From contig UQXZ01000012.1 in assembly GCA_900545225.1 (NCBI GenBank), positions 1 to 45,394 on the forward strand: DNA of 45,394 nucleotides, written 5' to 3'. Both the position numbers and the translations under genes were made by a program. The notes under the pieces were generated by a model. That model had not been told where the DNA came from. It saw nothing but the letters and a program-made list of their open reading frames with translations, and made no database searches. The stretch comes from an uncultured Eubacteriales bacterium (lineage in GTDB: Bacteria > Bacillota > Clostridia > Lachnospirales > Lachnospiraceae). This document shows positions 26,022 through 33,808 of this stretch, piece by piece; the first letter of the stretch is position 1, and each line of letters begins with the position of its first letter.

Positions 26022-26171
26022 GGTGAAGTAAATATAGCTTATCAGATGCCACTTTATCCTATGATTGATAATTTTGATACTAAGACATCAAAGAATAATC
26101 ATAACAAGGTCTGGAATATAAGATGAAACCATCTCGGGTGGAAATTACACATCGAATTAGTAGATGAATAG
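26022..26171 (+). pseudogene. Alpha/beta-hydrolase (acetyl-esterase-like) remnant
   Basis: A short frame reads NIAYQMPLYPMIDNFDTKTS, then KNNHNKVWNIR, a TGA stop (26124), and NHLGWKLHIELVDE. The string MPLYPMID followed by VWN and a GW is typical of the middle of acetyl-esterase-type hydrolases. Neither the N-terminal half with the nucleophile nor the C-terminal catalytic His region is present. It is part of the 25958-26238 gap, which otherwise holds no gene. Confidence 0.6.
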
Positions 26172-26238
26172 TTTAGTGTTTCGATTTATATAAAAATTTC
26201 ATATACAAGCGAAAAGCAAGCTGTTTATTCCATATAAA

Positions 26239-26278
26239 GAAGAACCCCTCACGGCCATATGGTCAGGAGGGGTTCTTC
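26239..26278. terminator. Bidirectional terminator between converging units
   Basis: GAAGAACCCCTC pairs perfectly with GAGGGGTTCTTC around a loop that itself has GGCCATATGGTC. It lies between the plus-strand remnant and the end of bioY on the minus strand. Confidence 0.85.
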
Positions 26279-26366
26279 TATGGTGATAATGTCATATCAG
26301 TTTTCAGATTTTGGCATTTTCGGTAGTATGGCCTGCCATAGAGAATATGACATTTGAATAATAATT

Positions 26367-26924
26367 TTAATGTATGGCTATTCCGATTTTTTTACGGATC
26401 ATTGGACCAAAAATCATTGCGATGACCATTTTTACAAGGTCAGCAGGAATAAATGGAAATACACAGATAGAAAGTGCAGCGGATACTGTATTTCCAGACT
26501 GGAAGCAGAACCATGCAGTTCCGAAAGCATAGCAGATTGCTGTACCGAGAACCATTCCAAGAATCTGGATTACGCGGTTGTTACATTTATCAATGATGAT
26601 ACCTGCAATGATTGCCATTGGAATAAATCCTATAATATATCCACCGGTTGGTCCCGCAAGTTTTCCAACACCTCCGGTAAATCCGGAAAATACAGGAAGA
26701 CCTACGAGTCCGACTAAAAGATAAATTATGTAACTTAAAGTTCCCATTTTCCAGTTCAGAAGATAGAGTGATAAGTAAATCGCAAAGTTAGTAAGCGAAA
26801 TAGGTATCGGTCCGATTGGAATGGACAATGGTGCAAGAATACATGTAACGGCTGCCATTAGTGCTGTGATGACCATTGTGTAATTTTTTGATTGTCGAAA
26901 TGTCTGAGACTTTGCGTTTGACAT
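26367..26924 (-). CDS. bioY: Biotin transporter BioY
   Basis: BioY is the membrane S-component that binds biotin and works with the shared ECF energy-coupling module. The 185-residue protein has six hydrophobic segments and the family motifs: PLSIPIGPIPISLTNFAIYL at helix 2, VGLVGLPVFSGFTGGVGKLAGPTGGYIIGF in the middle (shown in part), and FPFIPADLVKMVIAM at the end. ATG 26924 follows AGGAG. It lies 112 bases downstream of bioB on the same strand, so both are probably transcribed from the BirA-controlled promoter. No ECF ATPase genes are near. Confidence 0.95.
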   Translation of the reverse strand: MSNAKSQTFRQSKNYTMVITALMAAVTCILAPLSIPIGPIPISLTNFAIYLSLYLLNWKMGTLSYIIYLLVGLVGLPVFSGFTGGVGKLAGPTGGYIIGFIPMAIIAGIIIDKCNNRVIQILGMVLGTAICYAFGTAWFCFQSGNTVSAALSICVFPFIPADLVKMVIAMIFGPMIRKKIGIAIH

Positions 26925-26976
26925 GATAAAATCTCCTTATGTTTACAAGTGCATACTTATATTAAATGTTTAACAA

Positions 26977-27042
26977 TATGTTGGTTAGTGTTTTATTCTA
27001 TATTGGTTAGTGTTTTATTCTATATTGGTTTGTATTTTATTC
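26977..27042. repeat. Three tandem 22-bp repeats between bioB and bioY
   Basis: The unit TATATTGGTTAGTGTTTTATTC occurs at 26977, 26999 and 27021. The first copy differs by one base and the third by two. The last copy runs into the bioB stop codon. On the transcript (minus strand) the unit is A-rich and forms no hairpin. Function is unknown; copy number may vary between strains. Confidence 0.9.
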
Positions 27043-28008
27043 TGCAGATTCAATTTCATATGTGAATCCGGCATCTTCAATTGCCTGAATTGTATCCTTG
27101 ATTCCCTGTCCACCTGCAGTGAGATAACCTGAGGCGAAAATAGAATCAATAACACGGAGAAGATCTTTTTCCTCACCTTTGAAATAAACTTCACGTCCTG
27201 CAGCACAACGAATATCTGACTGAGGAACGAGAAGTCTTGCAAGACAGAGAACTTTCATGCAATAAGCTGTTGTAAGAACTGACAAATCAGCATTTGCAAG
27301 AGGAGTTCCCGGAATTGGAAGAAGGAAATTAATAGGAAGTGCTTCAGGCTGAATTTCGCGAAGTTCTAAAAGCATATCTACTACATCTTCTTTGCTTTCA
27401 CCCATACCGATAATTCCGCCACTGCAAATTTCAAAACCAAGTTCCTGCAACATTTTTATATTTGCAACACGCTGCTCAAATGTGTGAGTAGAGCAGATGT
27501 TATGATAGTAATTCTGACTGCTGTTTAAGTTATGATTGATACGGTCAAGTCCGGCTTCTTTTAAAATTAATGCCTGCTTTTCAGTCAGGAAACCAATTGA
27601 ACAACAGAGATGTGTTCCATCTTCTTTCATTTTTCGGATTTTTTTCGCTAACTCTTCAATTTCTTCATCTGCAAACTGCATTCCGCTTAATCCGATACAG
27701 TGTCGTGAAAGGTTATGTTCATTTACGAAATCATTGTCAGCATAGAGTTTTTCATCAGAAACCCATTTATATTCATCGATGTCAGCTTTGGAACGGCTGG
27801 ATTGTGCGCAGTAGGAACAGTCCTGAGAGCAGTTGCCGCTTCTTGCATTTGTAAGAATGTGAATACTTACATGATTTCCTTTATATTTTCTGCGTAATAC
27901 TTCAGCACGCTTAATTAATTCCTCCAGTTTATCATCAGGAGTATTTAAAATTTCGATTGCTTCTTCTCTTGTAAGCTGTGGATCTGTAGAAGTGTTAAGT
28001 TCTGACAT
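27037..28008 (-). CDS. bioB: Biotin synthase
   Basis: This radical-SAM enzyme inserts sulfur into dethiobiotin. The 323-residue product has the 4Fe-4S Cys set C60, C64 and C67 (GNCSQDCSYCAQSS). It also has the second-cluster ligands, with Cys in LCCSIG and in FEICSGGIIGMGES, and Arg in DIRCAAGRE. The end GYLTAGGQGIKDTIQAIEDAGF is usual. ATG 28008 follows AGAGGACATTGA. Because no bioA, D or F genes are in the window, the cell may use imported dethiobiotin or have them elsewhere. Confidence 0.96.
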   Translation of the reverse strand: MSELNTSTDPQLTREEAIEILNTPDDKLEELIKRAEVLRRKYKGNHVSIHILTNARSGNCSQDCSYCAQSSRSKADIDEYKWVSDEKLYADNDFVNEHNLSRHCIGLSGMQFADEEIEELAKKIRKMKEDGTHLCCSIGFLTEKQALILKEAGLDRINHNLNSSQNYYHNICSTHTFEQRVANIKMLQELGFEICSGGIIGMGESKEDVVDMLLELREIQPEALPINFLLPIPGTPLANADLSVLTTAYCMKVLCLARLLVPQSDIRCAAGREVYFKGEEKDLLRVIDSIFASGYLTAGGQGIKDTIQAIEDAGFTYEIESAE

Positions 28009-28086
28009 GATTCAATGTCCTCTCTTTTCATTGATTTCGTATGTTCGAATTTTTTATAATGCATACAATAACACGAAGAAAACTAA

Positions 28087-28117
28087 TTGTAAACTAAAAA
28101 TAAGAAAAAGTTAACAA
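28087..28117 (-). promoter_or_regulatory. BirA (biotin repressor) operator
   Basis: On the minus strand TTGTTAAC, 15 bases, then GTTTACAA form the half-site arrangement of Gram-positive BirA operators (TTGTTAAC-N15-GTTAACAA). The right half overlaps a possible -35 element (TTTACA) with TATTGT 17 bases further. This places bioB, and probably bioY, under biotin repression. Confidence 0.82.
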
Positions 28118-28156
28118 TTAAAAAACTGTTCACGAAATAAAAGATGGAGTTAAATT

Positions 28157-28330
28157 ATGACAGATGAATCAGTACGGCAGGAGAGGGTGTATTGTCCTGT
28201 TTGTGGGAATAAGACTAGACTGCGATTACGTAAAGATACAGTCCTTATTAATTTCCCATTATTTTGTCCTAAATGTAAAAAAGAAAGTCTGACAAATGCA
28301 AAAGAATATATGATAAGAAAAATAAATTAA
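28157..28330 (+). CDS. Cysteine-rich KTR-type small protein
   Basis: The 57-residue product carries two Cys pairs, YCPVCGNKTRLRLRKDT and FCPKCKKES, a zinc-ribbon layout. It matches the cysteine-rich_KTR family (CPVCGNKTR), small proteins often met on conjugative elements and near core genes in Firmicutes. The function is not known. ATG 28157 has only a weak site (GATGGAG). A strong terminator follows. Confidence 0.8.
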   Translation: MTDESVRQERVYCPVCGNKTRLRLRKDTVLINFPLFCPKCKKESLTNAKEYMIRKIN

Positions 28331-28340
28331 GCCAGACGCT

Positions 28341-28386
28341 AAGACGCAATGCGAATTGTATTACGATTCGCATTGCGTCTTTTATA
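28341..28386 (+). terminator. Strong terminator after the KTR gene
   Basis: AAGACGCAATGCGAAT pairs perfectly with ATTCGCATTGCGTCTT, with a short loop and T-rich tail. Confidence 0.92.
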
Positions 28387-28403
28387 TTAGGAGGAATGAG
28401 AAA

Positions 28404-28655
28404 ATGGAAGCAATCATTTATACATCAAATTCAGGAAGTACCGCAAAGTATGCAGAAATGCTGTCGCATGAATTACATTTGCCGACATATAACCTGAAGG
28501 GGGCTAAGCAAAAAGTACCGGCTGGAGCAGAGGTTATATATCTGGGATGGATTATGGCAGGTAAGATTAAGGGTTATTCGAAAGCATCCGGAAAATATAA
28601 CATTAAGGCAGAAAATCTTAACGAAATTATCAGATGGTATAACAGACAGAAATAA
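28404..28655 (+). CDS. Short flavodoxin-like protein, probably internally deleted
   Basis: The N-terminal 65 residues match flavodoxin-domain proteins: EAIIYTSNSGSTAKYAE is the FMN phosphate-binding loop (TSNSGST), and VIYLGWIMAGKIKGY is the next strand and loop. Such proteins normally run to about 150 residues; this one jumps from KASGKYNIKA to ENLNEIIRWYNRQK, which looks like the end of the last helix. An in-frame loss of the middle is the simplest reading, so flavin binding is doubtful. ATG 28404 follows AGGAGG. A tiny membrane protein gene follows by 17 bases. Confidence 0.7.
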   Translation: MEAIIYTSNSGSTAKYAEMLSHELHLPTYNLKGAKQKVPAGAEVIYLGWIMAGKIKGYSKASGKYNIKAENLNEIIRWYNRQK

Positions 28656-28672
28656 GAAAGGAGATGGTGAAT

Positions 28673-28813
28673 ATGAAATTGTATTTTGGAAATACAGTGA
28701 CGATTATTACAACGATTATGATTCTTGTACTGCTTGGATTTATTGTGGAATCTATAGTGTATAGAAATAAAAATCTCGGATATGTAAGAGAGATACAGTA
28801 TTTTTCGATATAG
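28673..28813 (+). CDS. 46-residue single-span membrane protein
   Basis: The short frame reads MKLYFGNTVTIITTIMILVL and LGFIVESIVYRNKN, one membrane helix and a basic end. ATG 28673 is preceded by AAGGAGATGG with good spacing, which supports real translation. It sits 17 bases after the short flavodoxin gene. Homologues are unknown to me; it could also be the start of a truncated longer membrane protein. Confidence 0.5.
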   Translation: MKLYFGNTVTIITTIMILVLLGFIVESIVYRNKNLGYVREIQYFSI

Positions 28814-28905
28814 TGATAAAAATTGTGATATATCCCGTAACTTAGTAGTGCAGTTAATAAAGGGTTTGATATAATAAACAAAACACAATGAAAGAAGGGG
28901 TGCAT

Positions 28906-29673
28906 ATGAAATATACATTGATAACAGGTGCTTCAGGTGGTCTTGGCAGATCTTTTGCACGAGAATGTGCATCTCATGGCCAGAATCTGATACTCGTTAC
29001 ACGTACAGGAAGTAAATTACATGGATTAAAAGAGAAGTTAGAAAAAACATATGGAGTAGATGTGGAAATATATTCTGCTGATTTGTCAGTTAAAGAAGAA
29101 CGCCAGAAATTATTTGATTACACAACATCTAATCATATGATTGTGGAAAATTTAATTAACAATGCCGGTTTTGGAAATGCGGACGCATATTTAGATACTC
29201 CATGGGAACTTCATAAGAACATGGTCGATATTAATGTTGTTGCCTTGATGCATTTATCTCATTTATACGGCAATGAAATGAAAAAACGCAGAAAGGGAAG
29301 AATATTAAATGTAGCTTCTGTTGCTGCATTTTCTGCAGGACCATATATGTCGGTTTATTATGCTTCAAAAGCATTTGTATTTTCACTCAGTCAGGCTATG
29401 TATGAAGAATTAAAAGGATATGGTGTATCTGTAACTGCTCTATGTCCAGGTCCTACAGGCACAAATTTTGAAAATACTGCAGGACTTACAAACTCTAAAA
29501 TGTTTAAAGTATTTGGAGTTGAAAAAGCTGACTCTGTTGTAAAACGTGGATATAAAGGCATGATGAGAGGAAAAGCCATTGTATATCACAGCAAAGTAAC
29601 ATATGGATTCAACATCATTACAAGACTCGTATCCAGAAAATGTGCCCGTAATATAGCAGGCAGAATAAATTAA
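28906..29673 (+). CDS. Short-chain dehydrogenase/reductase (SDR) family oxidoreductase
   Basis: The 255-residue product is a classical SDR. TGASGGLGRSFA (residues 6-17) binds NAD(P), followed by an Arg (VTRTGSK) that favours NADPH. NNAGFG, the catalytic Ser in LNVASVAAFS, and YYASKAFV (Tyr-x-x-x-Lys) are present. PGPTGTNF comes after. It is like the YqjQ/DltE group, whose substrates are mostly unknown. ATG 28906 follows GAAGGGG. It is followed by its own terminator. Confidence 0.92.
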   Translation: MKYTLITGASGGLGRSFARECASHGQNLILVTRTGSKLHGLKEKLEKTYGVDVEIYSADLSVKEERQKLFDYTTSNHMIVENLINNAGFGNADAYLDTPWELHKNMVDINVVALMHLSHLYGNEMKKRRKGRILNVASVAAFSAGPYMSVYYASKAFVFSLSQAMYEELKGYGVSVTALCPGPTGTNFENTAGLTNSKMFKVFGVEKADSVVKRGYKGMMRGKAIVYHSKVTYGFNIITRLVSRKCARNIAGRIN

Positions 29674-29702
29674 TATAAAATGTGAAATTCAAAAGAAAGG
29701 AA

Positions 29703-29740
29703 AAGGTGATCTCTTAGATTTATAAGAGGTCACCTTATTG
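29703..29740 (+). terminator. Terminator after the SDR gene
   Basis: AAGGTGATCTCTTA pairs with TAAGAGGTCACCTT with one G-T pair and a 6-base loop. Confidence 0.85.
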
Positions 29741-29741
29741 C

Positions 29742-29844
29742 GTACCGGTCAGTATTGACCGTGATGGTATGGAGATGTTCTTCCATTGTGCAAAAGCAGG
29801 AAAAAATTGATGCCATGCGTAAAAATCCTCAAATGTTGTTTTAA
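29742..29844 (+). pseudogene. NimA/pyridoxamine-oxidase-like remnant
   Basis: The frame reads VPVSIDRDGMEMFFHCAKAG and then, after a one-base shift in a run of six A (29801-29806), KIDAMRKNPQMLF. The FHCAKAGKKIDAMRKNP string is characteristic of NimA-like flavoproteins of the pyridoxamine phosphate oxidase fold. Only about 33 residues survive. The rest of 29845-29978 holds a small palindrome (TGTTGTTTTAACAACA) and no gene. Confidence 0.65.
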
Positions 29845-29978
29845 CAACATAAAATGTAATTTATCCATATTAGAATGATAACTAAAGGAGAGGATATTGT
29901 AATTCTATCCACTTCCTTTACAGGTTTAAATTAAGAATGGCGATACAAGTTTTTATAAATTTATATAAGGAGGATATT

Positions 29979-30305
29979 ATGAACGAAATGATTAAGGCAG
30001 GCGAGGTATTTAAGTTAGGAGATGTGGTTAATTACCAGGAAGGAACTGTTGTAAATAAGTTTCTCGTTAATAATGAACATATGAAGTTTGTTATTAAGGC
30101 ATTTGATGCGGGAACAGAGCTTCCTGAGCACGCAGCTCCCGGAGATGTGGTTGTATTTGCACTTGAGGGAAAGGGTGTAATCGTATATGAAGGAGAAGAA
30201 TTTCCTATTAAGGCAGGCGAAAACTTCCATTTTGTAAAGGGAGGACTTCACTATGTAAAGGCTACAACACAGTTCAAGATGGTAGTTGTTGCATCACTGG
30301 GATAA
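29979..30305 (+). CDS. Small cupin-domain protein
   Basis: The 108 residues form a single cupin barrel: LPEHAAPGDVVVFALEGKGVI is cupin motif 1 with a His, and FHFVKGGLHYVKA is motif 2. Motif 1 has only one clear His, so metal binding is uncertain. Proteins of this type are small metal- or ligand-binding barrels with no assigned pathway. ATG 29979 follows AAGGAGG, which decides the start over the ATG at 29937. Confidence 0.85.
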   Translation: MNEMIKAGEVFKLGDVVNYQEGTVVNKFLVNNEHMKFVIKAFDAGTELPEHAAPGDVVVFALEGKGVIVYEGEEFPIKAGENFHFVKGGLHYVKATTQFKMVVVASLG

Positions 30306-30379
30306 AAGAAACGGGATTAGATCAACTAAGCTAAAGCGGCTAAAATTAATCAGCTGCTTTAACTGATTTAAATAAAATA

Positions 30380-30424
30380 AAAAACGGCGGTTTTGATATT
30401 ACTTCAGAATCGCCGTTTTTATAT
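30380..30424. terminator. Bidirectional terminator between cupin and pdxR genes
   Basis: AAAAACGGCG pairs with CGCCGTTTTT around a loop that can extend the stem. A and T runs on both sides allow use from either direction. Confidence 0.88.
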
Positions 30425-30435
30425 TTAAAACTTTA

Positions 30436-31833
30436 TTACACGCACCGGCTCAGTTTCTGAATAATCTCATCAATATCATTTTCATTGATGGATGAATAAT
30501 TCATAACATACACATTTTCAGGAGCTTCTTCAGAGACATGATAGTACTCGGAAAGTGGCGCAAGTTTTATGCCCTGTGACAGAGCAGTCTGAATAAGCTT
30601 ATCTTCCTTACGGGATGATTTGATTTCCATAAGAAAATGTACCCCTGCCTCTTCACCTGAAATGGTTACATGGTCATTTAACCTGCTGTTCTGAATAGCA
30701 TTCAGAAGTGCATCTCGTTTTGAATGATAGTAATTTCTCAATCTGTTAATGTGCTTTTCAAAATAGCCCTCCTGAATAAATTTTGCCAGTGTATACTGCT
30801 CAAAGTTAGAAACCGTACAGGAATAAAAAGAGAGCTTTTTATAGAACTGATCCAGAAGATGACCGGGCAGTACCATGTAGCTGATTCGTACGGTAGAGGA
30901 CAAAGTCTTTGTAAATGTATTCATGTAAATGACTTTATCTGAGACATCAATACTCTGAAGTGTAGGAATTGGCTGACCACTGAGTCGAAGCTCACTATCA
31001 TAGTCATCCTCAATAATGTATCTGTTTTCACCCTTGGAAGCCCAGCTGAGCAGTTCATATCGTCTGCTTATTGGCATAACGATACCAGTAGGGTAGTGAT
31101 GAGACGGTGTGATGTGCAAAATGTCAGCTTTCTTTTCTTCAAGTTCGGAAACATTTACGCCATCATCGTCCATGTTTATATATTCGCATTGAACCTGGTG
31201 GCTTTTATATATCTGAGGGATTTTTCTATATCCCGGATTTTCTACGGCATAAATTTTATCCTTACCGAAAAGCTGAATAAGAAGTCCGTAGAGATATTCA
31301 GTTCCTGCGCCAATTATTATCTGTTCGGGAAGTACTGTCATTCCACGGAATTCTTTTAAATATGTGGCAATGGCTTCGCGGAGGTATAGGATTCCGCCAC
31401 ATGGAGGGTTAGTCATAAGCTGCATCTGGTTTTCATTTAATACTTCACGAACCATTTTCTTCCAGATGGTAAATGGGAAGAGTTCAGACTGCGTCTGGTT
31501 ACTGGAAAAGTCAGCCAGATATCCTGAGTCACCACTTGTGAGAGGTACCATTTCCTTTGTTATATTTTTCTTTTCAATTTCTATGGCCTTTTTAAAATCT
31601 GTCACATAAAAGCCTCTTTTTGGTATGGAATAAATATATCCCTCCGCCGCAAGCTGATCATAGGCATTTTCCACGGTTATTACACTTATACCCAGATTTT
31701 TTGCAAATGAGCGTTTGGAGGGCAATTTCTCTCCGGGGATGATATTTCCCTGTAAAATGTCGTTTTTTATACATTTATATAAATATTCGTAAAGGGAATC
31801 TGACCCTATATTTGTAAAATTATATGTAATCAT
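30436..31833 (-). CDS. pdxR: MocR-type regulator, probable PdxR (GntR HTH + aminotransferase fold)
   Basis: Residues 1-75 form a GntR winged helix (KLPSKRSFAKNLGISVITVE NAYDQL in part). The remaining 385 form a type I aminotransferase-like domain with the PLP Lys in NTFTKTLSST and the Asp in IIEDDYDSELR. MocR proteins of this kind sense PLP and switch on PLP synthesis. The gene diverges from pdxST, exactly the arrangement of PdxR in Firmicutes and actinobacteria, so control of pdxST is well supported. Length (465) is normal. ATG 31833 has only a weak ribosome binding site. Confidence 0.9.
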   Translation of the reverse strand: MITYNFTNIGSDSLYEYLYKCIKNDILQGNIIPGEKLPSKRSFAKNLGISVITVENAYDQLAAEGYIYSIPKRGFYVTDFKKAIEIEKKNITKEMVPLTSGDSGYLADFSSNQTQSELFPFTIWKKMVREVLNENQMQLMTNPPCGGILYLREAIATYLKEFRGMTVLPEQIIIGAGTEYLYGLLIQLFGKDKIYAVENPGYRKIPQIYKSHQVQCEYINMDDDGVNVSELEEKKADILHITPSHHYPTGIVMPISRRYELLSWASKGENRYIIEDDYDSELRLSGQPIPTLQSIDVSDKVIYMNTFTKTLSSTVRISYMVLPGHLLDQFYKKLSFYSCTVSNFEQYTLAKFIQEGYFEKHINRLRNYYHSKRDALLNAIQNSRLNDHVTISGEEAGVHFLMEIKSSRKEDKLIQTALSQGIKLAPLSEYYHVSEEAPENVYVMNYSSINENDIDEIIQKLSRCV

Positions 31834-32003
31834 TTATAGCATTTTCCTTAATCTGACCTTACTGAATATATCTAAATTGATGATTTTAACATATTCACAT
31901 TTGCATTATACTCTGCCCATGCTGATTCGTATATAAAAATTAATGTTTAAGTGAAATAAGTCGAAGTAAAAGATTGAAAAATCAGGAATCAGATAATGAA
32001 CTT

Positions 32004-32059
32004 ATAAGTAATTCCAAAAAGGTATTATAAGTAATTCAGAAAAATGACATAAGCAATTT
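32004..32059 (+). promoter_or_regulatory. Three direct repeats upstream of pdxS, candidate PdxR sites
   Basis: ATAAGTAATTC occurs at 32004 and 32027, and a variant ATAAGCAATTT at 32049, spaced 23 and 22 bases, about two helical turns. MocR regulators bind direct repeats on one face of DNA, which fits. The last copy ends just before the pdxS ribosome binding site. Confidence 0.65.
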
Positions 32060-32073
32060 AAAAGGAGATAAAT

Positions 32074-32946
32074 ATGGAAAACAGATATGGATTAAATAAG
32101 CAGCTTGCACAGATGTTAAAGGGCGGAGTTATCATGGACGTTACAACTCCGGAGCAGGCAAAAATTGCAGAGGCAGCGGGTGCATGTGCGGTTATGGCAC
32201 TTGAGCGTATCCCTGCAGACATTCGTGCGGCAGGCGGTGTTTCAAGAATGAGTGATCCGAAAATGATTCAGGGAATCCAGAATGCAGTTTCAATCCCTGT
32301 TATGGCTAAGTGCAGAATCGGCCATTTCGTAGAGGCACAGGTGCTTGAAGCAATCGAGATAGATTACATTGATGAAAGTGAAGTATTATCTCCTGCAGAT
32401 GATGTTTACCATATCAATAAAAGAAATTTTAAGGTTCCATTTGTATGTGGTGCAAAGGATCTTGGTGAGGCATTAAGAAGAATAAATGAAGGTGCTTCAA
32501 TGATTCGTACAAAGGGAGAGCCGGGAACAGGTGATATCGTTCAGGCAGTTCGCCATATGCGTAAAATGAACAGCGCAATTGCACAGCTTACAAGCATGAG
32601 AGAGGATGAGCTTTTTGAGGCTGCAAAGCAGTTCCAGGTACCATATGAACTTGTTGAATATGTTCATGAAAATGGAAAACTTCCTGTTGTAAATTTTGCG
32701 GCAGGTGGTGTTGCAACTCCTGCTGATGCTGCACTTATGATGCAGCTTGGTGCAGAAGGTGTATTCGTAGGCTCAGGAATTTTCAAGTCAGGAAATCCTG
32801 AAAAGAGAGCAAATGCCATCGTAAAGGCAGTTACAAATTATACAGATGCCAAGATGATTGCTGAATTATCTGAGGATCTCGGAGAAGCCATGGTTGGAAT
32901 CAATGAAAGTGAAATTGAAATCCTTATGGCAGAAAGAGGAAAATAA
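32074..32946 (+). CDS. pdxS: PLP synthase subunit PdxS (Pdx1)
   Basis: PdxS builds pyridoxal 5'-phosphate from ribose 5-phosphate, glyceraldehyde 3-phosphate and ammonia delivered by PdxT. The 290-residue TIM barrel is highly conserved: GGVIMDVTTPEQAKIAEAAGA, ERIPADIRAAGGVSRM, the catalytic Lys in VMAKCRIGHFVEAQ, the second Lys/phosphate region in RTKGEPGTGDIVQAVRHMR, and FAAGGVATPADAA. ATG 32074 follows AAAGGAG. Its stop overlaps the start of pdxT by one base, so translation is probably coupled. Confidence 0.98.
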   Translation: MENRYGLNKQLAQMLKGGVIMDVTTPEQAKIAEAAGACAVMALERIPADIRAAGGVSRMSDPKMIQGIQNAVSIPVMAKCRIGHFVEAQVLEAIEIDYIDESEVLSPADDVYHINKRNFKVPFVCGAKDLGEALRRINEGASMIRTKGEPGTGDIVQAVRHMRKMNSAIAQLTSMREDELFEAAKQFQVPYELVEYVHENGKLPVVNFAAGGVATPADAALMMQLGAEGVFVGSGIFKSGNPEKRANAIVKAVTNYTDAKMIAELSEDLGEAMVGINESEIEILMAERGK

Positions 32947-33515
32947 TGACTATTGCAGTTTTAGCTGTTCAGGGGGCATTTATCGAGCACGAGAAAAAGT
33001 TGGAAAAACTTGGTGCAACCTGTATTGAACTCAGGAAAGCAGAAGATTTAAAACAGCACTATGACGGACTGGTGCTTCCCGGAGGTGAAAGCACAGTTCA
33101 GGGAAAACTTTTAAAAGAACTTGGGATGTATGATACATTAAAATCCCAGATAGAGTCCGGCATGCCTGTACTTGCTACTTGCGCCGGAATGATTCTGATG
33201 GCAGAAAAAATAGAAGGTGGCGAAGCGGGACATTTGCAGACTATGCCTGTGACTGTAAAGCGTAATGCATATGGAAGACAGCTTGGAAGTTTTCATGCAG
33301 AGGCAGATGTTGAAGGTATAGGAGAAGTTCCTATGACATTTATCCGCGCGCCATATGTGGCAGATGCCGGAGATGCACAGGTTCTTGCAACCGTAGAAGA
33401 CAGAATTGTTGCCGTAAAATATAAAAACCAGCTTGCTCTTGCGTTCCATCCGGAACTGGATGATAATGATGATATTCATAAAGCATTTTTAAAAATGTGC
33501 GAGAGAAATGACTGA
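32946..33515 (+). CDS. pdxT: PLP synthase glutaminase subunit PdxT (Pdx2)
   Basis: PdxT hydrolyses glutamine and passes ammonia to PdxS. The 189 residues have the class I glutaminase triad: Cys79 in VLATCAGMIL, and His with Glu in LAFHPELDD near the C-terminus. PGGEST (45-50) forms the oxyanion region. Length is normal. The start overlaps the pdxS stop (TAATG). Confidence 0.97.
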   Translation: MTIAVLAVQGAFIEHEKKLEKLGATCIELRKAEDLKQHYDGLVLPGGESTVQGKLLKELGMYDTLKSQIESGMPVLATCAGMILMAEKIEGGEAGHLQTMPVTVKRNAYGRQLGSFHAEADVEGIGEVPMTFIRAPYVADAGDAQVLATVEDRIVAVKYKNQLALAFHPELDDNDDIHKAFLKMCERND

Positions 33516-33687
33516 TTCATTAAATGAGATTATCTGTAATACAAGTTATTTGGTACGTTCTGATTGCAGAGGTAAGCATATTGGGGAAAAGCTTGTGCTG
33601 GGTAGCCTGGAACAGGGCAAAAAGCATGGGTTTAAAATGAAAGATGGGCATTATGAAAATATCTGTCCGTACTATCATGAATTGTAA
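33508..33687 (+). pseudogene. Internally deleted GNAT acetyltransferase
   Basis: The 59-codon frame reads SYLVRSDCRGKHIGEKLV, the acetyl-CoA loop of GNAT enzymes (R-G-K-x-I-G), then GSLEQGKKHGFK. It jumps to KDGHYENICPYYHEL, which looks like the extreme C-terminus of the same family. The frame is kept, but N-terminal strands and the middle (strand 5 and helix 4) are gone. It overlaps the end of pdxT by eight bases. No activity is expected. Confidence 0.65.
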
Positions 33688-33720
33688 AAATAATAAATGA
33701 AAACTGAATACGACACATAT

Positions 33721-33770
33721 GCGGCGTTTCTATTTTCCCTAACGGGAGAATAGAAATGCCGCTTTTTTTT
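33721..33770 (+). terminator. Strong terminator of the pdxST operon
   Basis: GCGGCGTTTCTATTTTCCC pairs with GGGAGAATAGAAATGCCGC around a short loop, followed by eight T. Confidence 0.93.
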
Positions 33771-33808
33771 ATGCTTATATAACTGTGATGAATGGAGGAA
33801 TTGTATAT

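Noticed and set aside
26977..27042. Second BirA operator or CRISPR at the bioB-bioY gap
   Set aside because: The 22-bp units have no inverted half sites and no spacers; GTTTACAA near 26941 lacks a partner at the right distance.
32074..32946. Riboswitch ahead of pdxS
   Set aside because: The leader is short and holds direct DNA repeats, not RNA stems, and a divergent PdxR explains the control.
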